From: Planctomycetota bacterium
GTDB taxonomy: Bacteria; Planctomycetota; Phycisphaerae; UBA1845; UTPLA1
Length of the DNA stretch: 64,000 nt
Direction of reading: 5' to 3'
NCBI GenBank assembly: GCA_016235815.1
Contig: JACRIM010000046.1
Coordinates: 1 to 64,000, forward strand
In this document: positions 33,122 to 44,000 of the stretch, in pieces
How the letters are laid out: each line of letters starts with the position of its first letter
How positions within the stretch are numbered: position 1 is the first letter of the stretch
The notes under the pieces: generated by a model
Seen by the model: the letters and a program-made list of their open reading frames with translations, nothing else
Told to the model about the DNA's origin: nothing
Databases searched by the model: none
Translations under genes and position numbers: made by a program

Positions 33122-35566
33122 TCAGAGCAGCTTGCCTTTCTTGCGCAAAATCCACTCAAGCGTCAGGAACGCAACGAGTACGGACAGGACATAGTAATTA
33201 TCCCACAGCGGTCGCGGTCGCTCGCGGGTGACATAGGTACGGCTTCGATCGGGAATCAGCTCGGGCAGGCGCGAGGCCTCGTCGATGTCGAAATACGCAC
33301 CAGCGACGGCCTGTGCGAATTGCCGCAGGACATCACGATTCATCGCGGTGTTTCGCATTTCGAGATCGGGCTGCATCACCGCGATATCGCGCGTGCCGAG
33401 CGTCTCCGGACCCGAGCCGGGCAGACGCACGGTCAGCCGCGTAGCGCCGGTGCGCTCCGCGGTGAATCGTCCTTCGTAATATCCTTCTCGTGCCGGCGTC
33501 GGCGTGAGTGTGATGGTGCGTTTGGTCGAATCGGCGCCATCGGGCGGAGCGACGTCCGCGCTCACCTGCGGTAGCAGCATGGGGTTGAACTGTTCGTCCA
33601 GCGCGCGAACCGTCACCACGACGGACTCGCCAAGTTCATACTGATCCTTTGCGGTCTGAATGAGGCACCGCGTCTTGCCGCCGAGAAGTTTGCCCTCGAC
33701 CAGATACCGAAGAAGCTGCGTCCAGAATCGGTTGAAGTAGACGTCGTCCGTCCGCCGCCAGCGCCATGTCGAGTTCAGTCCAAGGAACGCCGACCGGCCG
33801 ACGCCCACGAACTGCGTGGCCAGCAGCACATGCGACCCAAAGGCACTGACCATCCGAGGATCGCTGTGGCGCAGCAAGACCTGAGCCACCGGCTTCTCGC
33901 GTCGAACGGGATAATGCCAATACGCGCCGTCCAACGCAGACCAAACGGCGCGATTGTCTGCCGGTACGTCGGACATTCGAAGAAGCGGGTCGCCGATGAC
34001 CGCATCGGGAATTTGCAGCGGCCACGAACGGGTTTGATAGTGGCCGAGGTCGTTCATGGTGATCTCGGCGTCCGGGTCGGGAACAACAGGCAACAACTCC
34101 ACCAGCGCCGTCGTGTTCGGTGAGCGCAGGAACTTTCCCGTGTACTTGTTCCCCGCGGAATAGAGCAGCCCGCCGCCGTGATCGGCCACGAATGACACGA
34201 GCAGACCGCTCAACGTCGGCGACAACTCGGATGGATCGACGTCCATCAGGATGACGGCATCGTATTTGAACAGAACTTCCTGTTTCGTCGGAAGCTCGGT
34301 GATCACCGTTGTTCCATCGCGCACGGCCTTCTCATCGGCCGATTGCAACCAGCAGGAGACATCCACCGACTTATCGCGTTCCAGCATTCGGGCGAGATAG
34401 CGATAGTCGTAACTCGGCGCGCCGGCGACGAGCAGAACGCGCATCTTGTCATCCAGGATTTGCACCGATGGCAGCAATTCGCGCTCGTTGTCGGATGCCA
34501 CTGACTCACCGGGGAGCTTCGGTATCCGCGCGGTGTATGCGGCCTTTCCCGGCTTGGCGAGCTTGCGCTCGAACACCGCCGGTGCAAGCCGGCCGTCAAC
34601 GTCGGGGTGAATCGTCTTCGTATCCACGACCTGCGGATTCGCCGCGTCACCGACTTTCTCAAGAAGCTCAACGGTAATGGGGCCGTCGCCCGTATTTTTC
34701 GAATCGATACGGACCGACACTGAGAACGGATCGTTCTTGAACACGGCTCGCGGTGCGGTGATCTCAGTAATGGCCGCGTTAATCGGATCGGCCGGATCGC
34801 CCACGCCGACGACATAGGACGGGATTCCCTTCTGCCTGAGCATCGAGGCGATGGCGGCAACCGGCTCTCCTTGATTGAAGCCACCATCCGTGAGAATAAC
34901 GACACCCGCGATGGGCGCGCCGCCGACGGTGTCGATCGCTCCGCGGACCGATGCGGCCAAATTCGTGGCCGGACCGACTGGTTCAAGCACGATGAGGGGC
35001 GGCGCATCCGGCGCCGTGGTCGTGTCGGGATTTGCAAACTGGCCGATCATCGAAGCGGATTCGCTGAAGGCGAAGAGCCGCGTGGCGTTCTTTGCGGCAA
35101 GCCGTTCAATAAACGTCGCGCCATCGGCGGACAAAAGCCTGTCGACAAGCTGACTCCTCGATGGAGCCGGCGCATCCGTCTGTCGCGGACCGAGGAATTG
35201 CTCCACGCGCTTCGCGTCGTCCGGATTTCGATATGCGTCGATCAGCGACATGCTCGCGGACGAATCTGCGAGCACGAGCGTGCAAGCCTCCTGACGCCGG
35301 TGGACATAGTTCACGAGCACCGGTTCAAGCCCGATGACGCCGAGGAGGATCAGCACAATTGCACGGCAGACGATCATCGACCATCGCAGGGATCGCGAAA
35401 CCGTGCCGCGGGCCTCGCGCTGATACAACCAGAATACGGCATAGAGAATGACAACGGTCGCGATAACGCCGACCAACAGCGGGTTGCCGGAGGACCAGCG
35501 GGCAAATTCGACGTGCTGCTCGACGCGTTGAGTGCGAAGCGACTGGGCAATCAGGAGCGGCGTCAT
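33122..35566 (-). CDS. VWA-type membrane protein with amidotransferase-like domain
   Basis: An 814-residue protein. The ATG at 35566 overlaps the upstream stop (ATGA); a longer open frame is ignored. Two N-terminal membrane helices (GVIATVVILYAVFWLY; AIVLILLGVIGLEPVL) precede a VWA-like domain with the MIDAS motif DSSAS and later ILTDGGFNQG. Further on, VLLVAGAPSYDYRYL starts a class I glutamine-amidotransferase-like fold, common in this family and usually without the catalytic Cys. A final helix (YYVLSVLVAFLTLEWIL) and KKGK anchor the C-terminus. It should present VWA domains outside the membrane, acting with MoxR. Confidence 0.8.
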   Translation of the reverse strand: MTPLLIAQSLRTQRVEQHVEFARWSSGNPLLVGVIATVVILYAVFWLYQREARGTVSRSLRWSMIVCRAIVLILLGVIGLEPVLVNYVHRRQEACTLVLADSSASMSLIDAYRNPDDAKRVEQFLGPRQTDAPAPSRSQLVDRLLSADGATFIERLAAKNATRLFAFSESASMIGQFANPDTTTAPDAPPLIVLEPVGPATNLAASVRGAIDTVGGAPIAGVVILTDGGFNQGEPVAAIASMLRQKGIPSYVVGVGDPADPINAAITEITAPRAVFKNDPFSVSVRIDSKNTGDGPITVELLEKVGDAANPQVVDTKTIHPDVDGRLAPAVFERKLAKPGKAAYTARIPKLPGESVASDNERELLPSVQILDDKMRVLLVAGAPSYDYRYLARMLERDKSVDVSCWLQSADEKAVRDGTTVITELPTKQEVLFKYDAVILMDVDPSELSPTLSGLLVSFVADHGGGLLYSAGNKYTGKFLRSPNTTALVELLPVVPDPDAEITMNDLGHYQTRSWPLQIPDAVIGDPLLRMSDVPADNRAVWSALDGAYWHYPVRREKPVAQVLLRHSDPRMVSAFGSHVLLATQFVGVGRSAFLGLNSTWRWRRTDDVYFNRFWTQLLRYLVEGKLLGGKTRCLIQTAKDQYELGESVVVTVRALDEQFNPMLLPQVSADVAPPDGADSTKRTITLTPTPAREGYYEGRFTAERTGATRLTVRLPGSGPETLGTRDIAVMQPDLEMRNTAMNRDVLRQFAQAVAGAYFDIDEASRLPELIPDRSRTYVTRERPRPLWDNYYVLSVLVAFLTLEWILRKKGKLL

Positions 35567-37815
35567 GCAACGGCCCTCCTGCCAAAGTGCCAGGCAAGCC
35601 CGTGCTCGATCATCAGGACTGTCACCGCCAAGAGAAGCAGCGACCACCAGAATTCCTGCCGCGTCGCCGATGCATCGGCCGTGAACGCGCTGACATCGCG
35701 AACATAGTCGCACTTCAACTCGCCCGCTGCCGCTTCCAGTCCGCTGCGTCCGGCCGGGGCAAGATCCGATTCGCGCGAATCGGGATTCACGGCAATGAGG
35801 GTGCGGGCCGGATCTCCCGCAGCCGTCATGAGTTCGAAGGACCACACGCCGCATTGCGCCGCGCCGTCATAGCTCCATGCAGCGGAAGGACCATCCGCGA
35901 TCAGTGTTATTTCGGGATCAACCGGATAATTCGGTGAACGAAGTCGGGCGGCCGGCTTGAATTCGGAAGGATCGCACGGAAGCACCAGCGGATTGCCGAC
36001 CGTCACGTGCGTCGGCGCGGATTGTGCGCGCGACACGGAGGATGCCGCCTCAAGTAGCATCGGAACATAGCTGAAATTCGCGGCCCAGTCATTCCACTCT
36101 TGATCGGCGGAAGTCGTAATGACCAGCACAGTCCCGCGGCCGAACGAACCGATCACGATGGCCGGCGAATGCTCGGGATTGTCATACCGAGCGAGCACCT
36201 GCGGCCCGGCGGTTGCGGGCTGCGTCGTCGGCGCCGGTATTTCAACGGCCGTGAACTCAAGCACGCGAACCGTACGAAGCAATTCCGCGAGCGGACCGGC
36301 GAACGAACGAAGGATGGGATGATTCGCATCCCAGTCTCCGGGGTGAAACGGCTGTTGCCCGGGCGCGGCAACAACCGAATCGCGAATCATGACCGGAAGC
36401 AGCCCGCGACCCTCGGCGAACAGTTCGCGGTTGTAGAACTCGGCATCAATCTGATCGCCGGTGAAGACGATAAGCCCCCCGCCGGCGCGCACGAACGACT
36501 CCAACGCCTGACGCGCACCAGCGCCGATGCGATTCACATTTGCAAGAATGGCGAGCTGATAGCGATTCCACTCCACGCCGTCGAGTTCATGTTCGGTCGT
36601 CGTCGTGATATCGAACCCGCTCGCCGCACGCCCGGCAGGGCGAAGGGCCGTTCGCAGCAGATATGTCTCATCGCGTAGCGGATCGCTGCCCGGCTCGCCG
36701 TTGACAATGAGTGCGTGAATCGCAGAAACAACATGCGCGCCGATGCTTCGCGTGTTATCGAGCGCCAACTGGTCGGACGATGCGGCCGCGCCGGCAAGCT
36801 GCAATCGAAGCTGATTCGGACCTTCCACCGGAATGGTCACGTCGATCGGCTCTCGCACGGTCTGATTCGGGCCGATTCGCGGGATGATCACCGGCGGCAG
36901 CGTCTGTTCGGCGATCGACGCGGTGAGTTCGAGCTGCTCCACGGCGGTGGATGAAAAGTTGGAAACGGCAACTTCAAACCGCGCGGGGACTCCGGCAGCG
37001 ACCTGTGGCTGCATGGCCGCAAGATCCGTCAACGCAAGGTTCTTTGGTGCATCCGCCGACACATCGACCAGCGTCACGCGACAGGCCTTATTCTTCGCAA
37101 TCAAATCCGCCAGCGGCGCGAGCGCGGGGCACGTTGGTTGATCGGCCGTCTTCGTCCAGTCAACGCGCTGAAAGTCAGACACGATGTAAATCGCGGTGTT
37201 GGCCTGCGACGGCGCGGCGCGAACAAGCTGCGCGACGGCCTGCGCTGCATCCGAAAATCGCGCGGCCACTTGCGACGGAACGATTCCCTCCAGCGCATCC
37301 TCGACGCGCCGGGCATTTTCCGGAGCGAGGCTCGGCAGCGCACACAGCGCCTGACGCGGCCGACTGGCAAGCACCAGCGTCAACGTGTCTGCCGGTGAAT
37401 CGTTTGCGGCCGCATGCGCGATTTGCTTCACGGCGGCCGTGGCGTGAGAAAACACCGTCTGCCCATCGCCGACGCGGCAACCCATGCTGAAGGAGTCGTC
37501 CAACAGGATGATCCGCTCTGTTCGGCCGAGCGAGCCTAGCAGGGAACCGACCGTGCCGGCCGAGAGAAACGGCCGGGCCACCATCAGCGCGATCAACAGC
37601 ATCGCCAGACATCGCAGCGCCAGAAGAATCAGTTGCTCTATCCGCACGCGCCGACGATTGTGACGGTGTGCTTCAAGCAGAAACTCCATCGCGGCCCACT
37701 CGACGCGGCGAAAACGTCGCTTCGAGAGAATATGAATGAGAATCGGGCTTGCCACGGCGGCGGTGCCGGCCGCAAGCGCGGGATTTAGCAAAAACGTGGA
37801 GAGCCAGGTCAGCAC
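35563..37815 (-). CDS. BatA-domain/VWA membrane protein
   Basis: A 750-residue protein. The GTG at 37815 is preferred because GGGAGG lies about 5 bases before it and the protein then begins like the family (LTWLSTFLLNPALAAG, ASPILIHILSKRRF). The N-terminal BatA domain is followed by RRVRIEQLILLALRCLAMLLIAL split into the second helix, then a VWA domain with MIDAS DDSFS. The rest has beta-rich and Rossmann-like parts (LALIVNGEPGSDP-like region) and a C-terminal membrane helix. The stop overlaps the next gene's start. Together with DUF58 and MoxR it forms the BatA-type core of the operon. Confidence 0.85.
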   Translation of the reverse strand: MLTWLSTFLLNPALAAGTAAVASPILIHILSKRRFRRVEWAAMEFLLEAHRHNRRRVRIEQLILLALRCLAMLLIALMVARPFLSAGTVGSLLGSLGRTERIILLDDSFSMGCRVGDGQTVFSHATAAVKQIAHAAANDSPADTLTLVLASRPRQALCALPSLAPENARRVEDALEGIVPSQVAARFSDAAQAVAQLVRAAPSQANTAIYIVSDFQRVDWTKTADQPTCPALAPLADLIAKNKACRVTLVDVSADAPKNLALTDLAAMQPQVAAGVPARFEVAVSNFSSTAVEQLELTASIAEQTLPPVIIPRIGPNQTVREPIDVTIPVEGPNQLRLQLAGAAASSDQLALDNTRSIGAHVVSAIHALIVNGEPGSDPLRDETYLLRTALRPAGRAASGFDITTTTEHELDGVEWNRYQLAILANVNRIGAGARQALESFVRAGGGLIVFTGDQIDAEFYNRELFAEGRGLLPVMIRDSVVAAPGQQPFHPGDWDANHPILRSFAGPLAELLRTVRVLEFTAVEIPAPTTQPATAGPQVLARYDNPEHSPAIVIGSFGRGTVLVITTSADQEWNDWAANFSYVPMLLEAASSVSRAQSAPTHVTVGNPLVLPCDPSEFKPAARLRSPNYPVDPEITLIADGPSAAWSYDGAAQCGVWSFELMTAAGDPARTLIAVNPDSRESDLAPAGRSGLEAAAGELKCDYVRDVSAFTADASATRQEFWWSLLLLAVTVLMIEHGLAWHFGRRAVA

Positions 37816-37876
37816 GCGGCCCTCCCGGGTGGTCGCGGCGAACACGCTCGCGGATTAATTACGAATGCGGGATTGT

Positions 37877-38800
37877 TCACGCGCGGGCCTTTACCCAATG
37901 CGACCGCGCGGTGAAGTATCGGCGGAGCGCGATGTCCAACGGGTCCGTCGTGGACAACTCGACGAATTCAATCTTCGCACCGGCGCAGGCCCCTCGAAGG
38001 CGCGTGACAAACGCATCCAGCGCGGCGAGGTAGCCCTGCCGAAGCGACTGCGGGTCGATCAGCAGGTTTTGATTGACAGCCTCCAGCCCTTCGAACAACG
38101 TGTGATCCTGGAATGGAAACGTCCGCTCATCGGCATCGAGCAGGTGCATCACGATGACTTCATGATTGCCATGGCGCATCGATTGCAACCCGGCGATCAA
38201 CTCGTCCGCGTCCGCGAGCAGGTCGGAGATGATGACAACGATGCTCCGCCGGCGGAGGTTTCTCGCCAACTCCGCAAAGAGTGCCTTACCGCCGCTCGGG
38301 TGTTCGAGCCGAGCCTGCTCCAGTTGTCGTATGATGGAATGCAGATGAGCGTGGTGCGACTGTGGGGCCACGTTGGTACGGATGCGGTCGTCAAAGAGCA
38401 TCATCCCCACGGCGTCCTGCTGATGCGTGAGTAAGTACGCCATCGACGCCGCAAGGGTCGCGGCGTATTCGAATTTCGTGAGCCGATCGGGGCGGAGTTG
38501 CTGCGTCGGATAGCGCATGGACGACGAGCAATCGACGATGACGTGCGCCTGAAGATTCGTCTCTTCCTCATATTGTTTGATATAGAAACGATCCGTCTTG
38601 CCATAGACCCGCCAGTCCAGGCGGCGAAGGTCGTCGCCGGGGACATACTCCCGATGTTGCGCGAACTCGACGGAGTACCCGCTGTACGGACTGCGATGCA
38701 TTCCGCTGATAAAGCCCTCAACGGCATAGCGGGCGCGCAATTCCAGATCGCTGATGCGAGCGAGTACGTCGGGCCGCAGATAATTTCTGGATTCCGCCAT
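37877..38800 (-). CDS. DUF58/VWA-like protein
   Basis: A 307-residue protein of the DUF58 family. It has the family core SGYSVEFAQHREYVPGDD, LRRLDWRVYGKTDRFYIKQYEEE (written as two parts) and a VWA-like MIDAS DCSSSM, then VVIISDLLADADEL. DUF58 proteins are nearly always next to MoxR ATPases, as here: moxR ends 27 bp upstream. No membrane helix is seen, so it probably acts in the cytoplasm as the partner of MoxR. The exact reaction is unknown in the family. Confidence 0.9.
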   Translation of the reverse strand: MAESRNYLRPDVLARISDLELRARYAVEGFISGMHRSPYSGYSVEFAQHREYVPGDDLRRLDWRVYGKTDRFYIKQYEEETNLQAHVIVDCSSSMRYPTQQLRPDRLTKFEYAATLAASMAYLLTHQQDAVGMMLFDDRIRTNVAPQSHHAHLHSIIRQLEQARLEHPSGGKALFAELARNLRRRSIVVIISDLLADADELIAGLQSMRHGNHEVIVMHLLDADERTFPFQDHTLFEGLEAVNQNLLIDPQSLRQGYLAALDAFVTRLRGACAGAKIEFVELSTTDPLDIALRRYFTARSHWVKARA

Positions 38801-38827
38801 GCAGAGTGCCGCGTGATGTTCAATGCG

Positions 38828-39886
38828 TTAGAGGTTCACGGTCTTAGCCACGCGCTCGTCCTTGAGCAGGCCCTCGCCATGCGCCGGGCTGTGGGCGAGC
38901 AGATCCTGAATAAGCTTGTCCGGCGTGTAACCCTCGGCCTGCGCGGCGAAATTGGTAATCACGCGATGGCGTAGCACCGGGGCCGCCAATGCCCGAATGT
39001 CCTCCGTCGCAACATGGTAGTTCCCGCGAAGCACCGCCCGCGACTTCGCGCCAAGGATCAGGAATTGCACGGCCCGCGGACCCGCGCCCCACGCCACGTT
39101 TTTCTTTACGAACTCCGGCGCCGATGGTTCGGACGGACGCGTTCGCCGCACAAGGTCCAGCGCATGCTTCACAATCGGCGGCGCGGCCGGGACGCGACGC
39201 ACCACGCGCTGTAGTTCGAGAATCTCCTCAGCGCTGATCACGCGTTCCACCGCCTGCGTCACTTCCGTGGTCGTGCTTGTGGCGATTTCAAACTCCTCGT
39301 CGTAGGTCGGGTACCCGATGTAGATCTTGAACATGAAACGATCCTGCTGCGCCTCGGGCAACGGGTACGTGCCTTCCTGCTCGATTGGGTTCTGCGTGGC
39401 CAGCACAAAAAACGGCGCGGCCAGGGCATGACGAACGCCGCCGACCGTGACCTGCCGCTCCTGCATCGCTTCAAGCATCGCGGCCTGTGTCTTGGGCGGC
39501 GTGCGGTTGATCTCATCCGCGAGAATCACGTTCGCAAAGACCGGCCCGGGCAGGAACTTGAACGCGCGCTGCCCGCTGCTGCGATCCTCGGCAATGACCT
39601 CGGTACCGGTGATGTCGCTGGGCATCAGGTCCGGCGTGAATTGAATGCGATTGAACGCGAGATTCATGCACCGCGCGAGACTGGAAATCATCAACGTCTT
39701 GGCCAGCCCGGGGACGCCTTCAAGCAGGCAATGCCCGCCCGCGAACAGCGCAATCAATAATTGCTCGATGACCTCATCCTGCCCCACGATGATCCGACGC
39801 AGCTCCGTTCGAAGCCGTTGGAAGGCGTCGCGAATTTTCTGCGCGGCGGCGAGATCAGCGTTGTCCGGTGTATTCGATTGCATCAT
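38828..39886 (-). CDS. moxR: MoxR-family AAA+ ATPase
   Basis: A 352-residue AAA+ ATPase. Walker A is GVPGLAKT (residues 57-64); Walker B is VILADEINR; the MoxR segment [19 protein letters not shown] and sensor 1 ([21 protein letters not shown], in two parts) are clear. MoxR proteins act as chaperones that load metals or activate VWA-containing partners. The VWA partners are encoded directly downstream. The first ATG is followed at once by another; the first is annotated. All ATPase motifs are intact. Confidence 0.95.
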   Translation of the reverse strand: MMQSNTPDNADLAAAQKIRDAFQRLRTELRRIIVGQDEVIEQLLIALFAGGHCLLEGVPGLAKTLMISSLARCMNLAFNRIQFTPDLMPSDITGTEVIAEDRSSGQRAFKFLPGPVFANVILADEINRTPPKTQAAMLEAMQERQVTVGGVRHALAAPFFVLATQNPIEQEGTYPLPEAQQDRFMFKIYIGYPTYDEEFEIATSTTTEVTQAVERVISAEEILELQRVVRRVPAAPPIVKHALDLVRRTRPSEPSAPEFVKKNVAWGAGPRAVQFLILGAKSRAVLRGNYHVATEDIRALAAPVLRHRVITNFAAQAEGYTPDKLIQDLLAHSPAHGEGLLKDERVAKTVNL

Positions 39887-39945
39887 GAAATGCTCTCATT
39901 CGTTCGAGTTAGGCCCCCACGGCACACACCAGTCGGCGAATTCGC

Positions 39946-41046
39946 CTACCGCTGCATGATCGGGAGCGTGTTGTACGGCAATTGCAGAATCATCAGGCTG
40001 ACGGCCGTGCCATAAATCTTGCCGACGCCGTCGCCATCCCATGCCCCATCATCCTCCTGCGTCGCAAGCAGGTGCGCCGAGACCTTCGGGTAATAGTCCT
40101 TCCATTCATTCTCTCCGGCGAGGTACATCACCTGCGCCAGATACATGTGCGCATAAAACCAGTGGCCCCACGTTCCACCGCGGCGATCGCCGATCCCGAT
40201 GTTTTGCTTGCAATAGCGCAGGGCGTTGAGTGCCAGCGGATTGTCATACTGCCCGGCGTTAAACCAACACGCGACGGCGGCCGCGGTGATCGGCGGGCGC
40301 GAGCCGGACATTCCGACGCGATAAGCGATGCCGCCGTCGGGCTGAATCGAGTTCTCCAGATACTTCATGGCCCGATCGACGACGGTCTTCGGAACGGCGA
40401 TGCCGGCGTTTCGCGCGGCTCGCATGGCTTGCACCTGCGTAATCGTGACAGAGCCTTCGTCGCCGTTCATGTCCGGCGTGTACAGCCAGCCGCCGAGATT
40501 GCTCTGCGAACGCGCGATCAGGTCGACGCCGCGTTGAAGCGTGTACTTAATCTCAGCAAGCCGATCAGTGTCCTCCTCCATGCCCATCATCTCCGCGAGA
40601 AAGAGCATGGAAAACCCGTGGCCGTACATGGAACGCGTCTCTTCGTCACCCGCACGGCAGATCAACCCGTTCTTCTGCGTCGAACGCAGGATGTACGTCA
40701 TCGCCCGGCGGATATTCGGTGAGTATGGCCCCTGCGTCGGCGTACTGCCCGAACTTGCGAATGCCATGCCTGAAAGCGCGGTCATGGACACCGGGTACGA
40801 GCCCATGTGACCCGTCTCGCGCAGGGCGCCGTCCGAGCCTTGCTTCGCCGCGAGATACTTCAGCCCCTTCTGGATCGCGACATCGATTTGCGGTGTGACC
40901 AGCGGCGGGAGTTTGGGCGGCGGCTTTCCCATGGAGGGAAGTGAGCAGAGCAAAAGCTGCACCGCCACCACGACGCCGAAGGCGCAAGCCCATCGACTGG
41001 CATGGCCGTTGGCGGTGTTCGCAACATTGGTCTTACCCGTGCTCAC
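39946..41046 (-). CDS. Exported squalene-cyclase/prenyltransferase-like alpha-toroid protein
   Basis: A 366-residue protein with a signal peptide or anchor (ACAFGVVVAVQLLLCSLPSMG). The mature part has repeated helical units with G-G-W and Q-x-x-D-G-A/G motifs (AIQKGLKYLAAKQGSDGAL, GGWLYTPDMNGDEGS, QPDGGIAYR, TQEDDGAWDGDG), the pattern of the alpha/alpha toroid of squalene cyclases and prenyltransferases. The cyclase catalytic DxDD is not present, so it is unlikely to make hopanoids. Proteins of this type are frequent in Planctomycetota operons with MoxR. The GTG start overlaps the upstream stop (GTGA). Confidence 0.8.
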   Translation of the reverse strand: MSTGKTNVANTANGHASRWACAFGVVVAVQLLLCSLPSMGKPPPKLPPLVTPQIDVAIQKGLKYLAAKQGSDGALRETGHMGSYPVSMTALSGMAFASSGSTPTQGPYSPNIRRAMTYILRSTQKNGLICRAGDEETRSMYGHGFSMLFLAEMMGMEEDTDRLAEIKYTLQRGVDLIARSQSNLGGWLYTPDMNGDEGSVTITQVQAMRAARNAGIAVPKTVVDRAMKYLENSIQPDGGIAYRVGMSGSRPPITAAAVACWFNAGQYDNPLALNALRYCKQNIGIGDRRGGTWGHWFYAHMYLAQVMYLAGENEWKDYYPKVSAHLLATQEDDGAWDGDGVGKIYGTAVSLMILQLPYNTLPIMQR

Positions 41047-44000
41047 GGTGTGTCCTGATCCTCCGGCAATCCAAGCCGGTCCGATGCTGCGGCCGGCCTC
41101 TTCATCGCAGAATCGCTCCGCGCCAGAACATAGTACCCGTACGGCGACACGGCGATAATTCGCTGGTCCAGCACGATCACGTCCTTAACCAACTGCGAAC
41201 GCGAACCATCCCGTCCATCGAGCCGCCCTTCCAGCACCGGCGGATTCTCGATCAGCGACCGGCCGCCTGCCTTGTCGAGCACGAGAATCTTCGGCGGGCC
41301 AAGCTGTGGTCGATCTCGTTGGCCCGGGCGATTCTCGCGATCGTCCGTCCCGTATTGCACAACAGTAACCCACTCCGGCGAAGCCGAAATCATCTGTCTG
41401 TTGATCGAGGCGTAGGGGCCGAGTTCACGCTGCCACGGTGTTGCCCCTGCCGCGAGCGGAATGGACCGGATGACAAAATTCGCCTTTTCACCAATTGTCT
41501 TGGTGAACAGCAGCAGCCGAAGGGATGACGCAGAACCCTCCGTCGCGCCTTTCACTCGATCCAGGCTCATTTCAATCGGCGGCAACGTCAGCGCGTCCAG
41601 CGTCAGGCGACGCAACGATTCACCGTTTTCCGCGCGAAAGACCTCGATCTCACTTCCGGGATAGGTGACCGCAAGGTGCTCGTCGTCGAGCCGCCGAACA
41701 TCAAGCACGCCGGCCGGCGCGGGGCGATTCCACAACGTGCGGCCCGTCAGCAAATCGCGCCCCACCAGCCCGCTCGCGCTGCCATAGGAAATCACGCGGC
41801 GGTTGATGGAAAACGGAATCGCGAACGGTCGATTGGCGTTCTCATCGGAATCCGCCGCGGCCATCGTCGGAGTACGGCGCGATTTCGATTCAATCGAAAA
41901 CTGATTGTGAACTCGGCCCGTCTGGGCATCAAGCACACAGACGCCCGGGGGTTCGGTCTCAATCGCAACGACATAGCCTTCGGCCTCGGCGAGTGCAACC
42001 AGTCGCTTGCCGGGGAATCGCCTGCGCCATTGCGGCGCGGCGCCTTGCCGTGCCGGAACTGCGACAAGCGTTGCACAATCCGTAGCGAGAATGACTGTAG
42101 GACCGACGGATATCAAAGGCGGCTCGGGAAGCGCGCCATTCGCGCGATCCAGCGGCACCGGCGGCCACAACATTCGCCCGGTCGAGAGCCCCACGGCACA
42201 TGCCTGCATCCCCAAATCCAGCACCGCAACAGGACCGGCGTACGCGGCGGCCTGCGCCGTGAGTCGAATGTCATCGCCATCAGGATTCGGTTCGTCATCG
42301 AGCGGAAGGTTGATCACGTTGGACCAGAGCGACCGCGTCCCGACCGATGCCGTCGCGCTCAGCCCCTTCACCTGCTTCAAAATACGAAGGGGAACTACGC
42401 CGGCCCGCGAATCGAGTGGATGTCGTGCATCCCAGAAACTTCCAACATCAGGCCGCCCCAGGCTCGCCGCGCTTTCAAGGGCCACGACGTCAAGCGATGT
42501 GGCGTTGGACAGTACCGACGGAGCATGACCGACCGATTCCAGCGAGCGAAGCAGACCGTTGAGCAGTTCGGACACCGACGTCGGCGCCGCCTTCATCGGA
42601 AGCGGCGGAAGTTCCTTCGGCAATTTCAACGACGCGGCATCGCGTTGCAATTCCTCGATCAATGACCTCGCTCGACCGGGTTCCACCACCGGCAACCCCG
42701 GCCCCGGATAAGCCAGGGCAATGGCCAATCGCAATTTCAAAGCGCTGATGCCATCGCGTGATGCAGAACACCGTACCGCCCGTTCGACGGAGCGACTCAG
42801 GTAGTACACGCCGGATTCGTAGTCACCGTCAGCGAAACTTCGTCGAGCGATTAGATCATCGAAATCAAACCCAAGGCTGTTCGCCCCGACAGCATCACTG
42901 GCGCAGCGCACCGATTCAATTGTTTCGAGATTGAGCTTGCTGAGTTCCAGCGGCGCATTCGTCGGCCATCGCAATGGCTCCAGCGACTGGAGCACGTTTT
43001 TCAGATCCGCCATGTCAAGCTTGCCGTACATCGCGTCAAGCTGCGGCGCGATTCGTGCCGACACCGTCGTATCCAGCTCCGGCTCCACCGACACCGACAG
43101 ATCGCCATACTCGCGCGCTGATTTCAATCCGGCCACAAACGCCCCCGGCCAATCTTTCTTCTCTCGCAGGTAGTCAAACTTCGCCAGTTGCACCTGCGCC
43201 TGATCGTCCTTCGACATCGCAACGGCCGCCGCCCGATCGAGGAACGACATTCGTACTGAATCGTCGGAAGTCGAGGCGAGATTGACCAACGCCGTTACGC
43301 GTTGCCTGCGAATACGGTCTGAAAGCTCCACCGCCTCCGGATCGGAAGGCTTTTCAACTGCCTTCTCCGATTCGGCCTTCTCCAGCAAATCCAGCACCGT
43401 CCCCCATTCCTTTTTCGTCGCGGCCAGCCCCGCGAGGCGGAGCAGCGCCTTGCGATCGTTCGGATTCTGCTCCAGCACCGACTCGGCCATTCGACGCGAT
43501 CGCTCCACATCGGGAAACTTGGCGATGCCCTCGGCGTTCACGCTGTACAGCGCGCCGTCATAGACAAATAGATTGCCGAACGGTTCATCGAGCGCGACGG
43601 CCTCGCCCACGCGCTCGCCGGTATCGGCCTTGAGTCGAATCAGCCCCGCGTCGGTCGGCACGAAAAGTGTCTCGCCGCACAGCGCCGGCCGACCGACGAG
43701 CGGACTCGCGCTGAACGACCACGCACTCTGCCCATTGGCGATATCGAGCGCAAGAAGGGTCTTGCCGGCCACGAACGCCCGTCGAGCATCGGCGCCCACC
43801 AGGTAGCGATGTGAGCCACGCGGGAAACTCCACACCTGCTTGCCCGTCTGTCGATTGAACGCCAGCAGCGACTCACCATCAGTCGGCGCGAGGAGGACCA
43901 ACCCCCCACTCGCCAGCGGCGCGGACGACAGCCATTCATCCGGCTGCGCCAACCCTCCGGTCGCCGGCCCAAACGGCCCCCACTGGCGCGGGGCGGCCCG

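Noticed and set aside
33122-35854. Longer start of the VWA/amidotransferase-like protein at 35854
   Set aside because: The first 96 codons lie over the upstream gene; the ATG at 35566 overlaps its stop (ATGA) and matches the family start.
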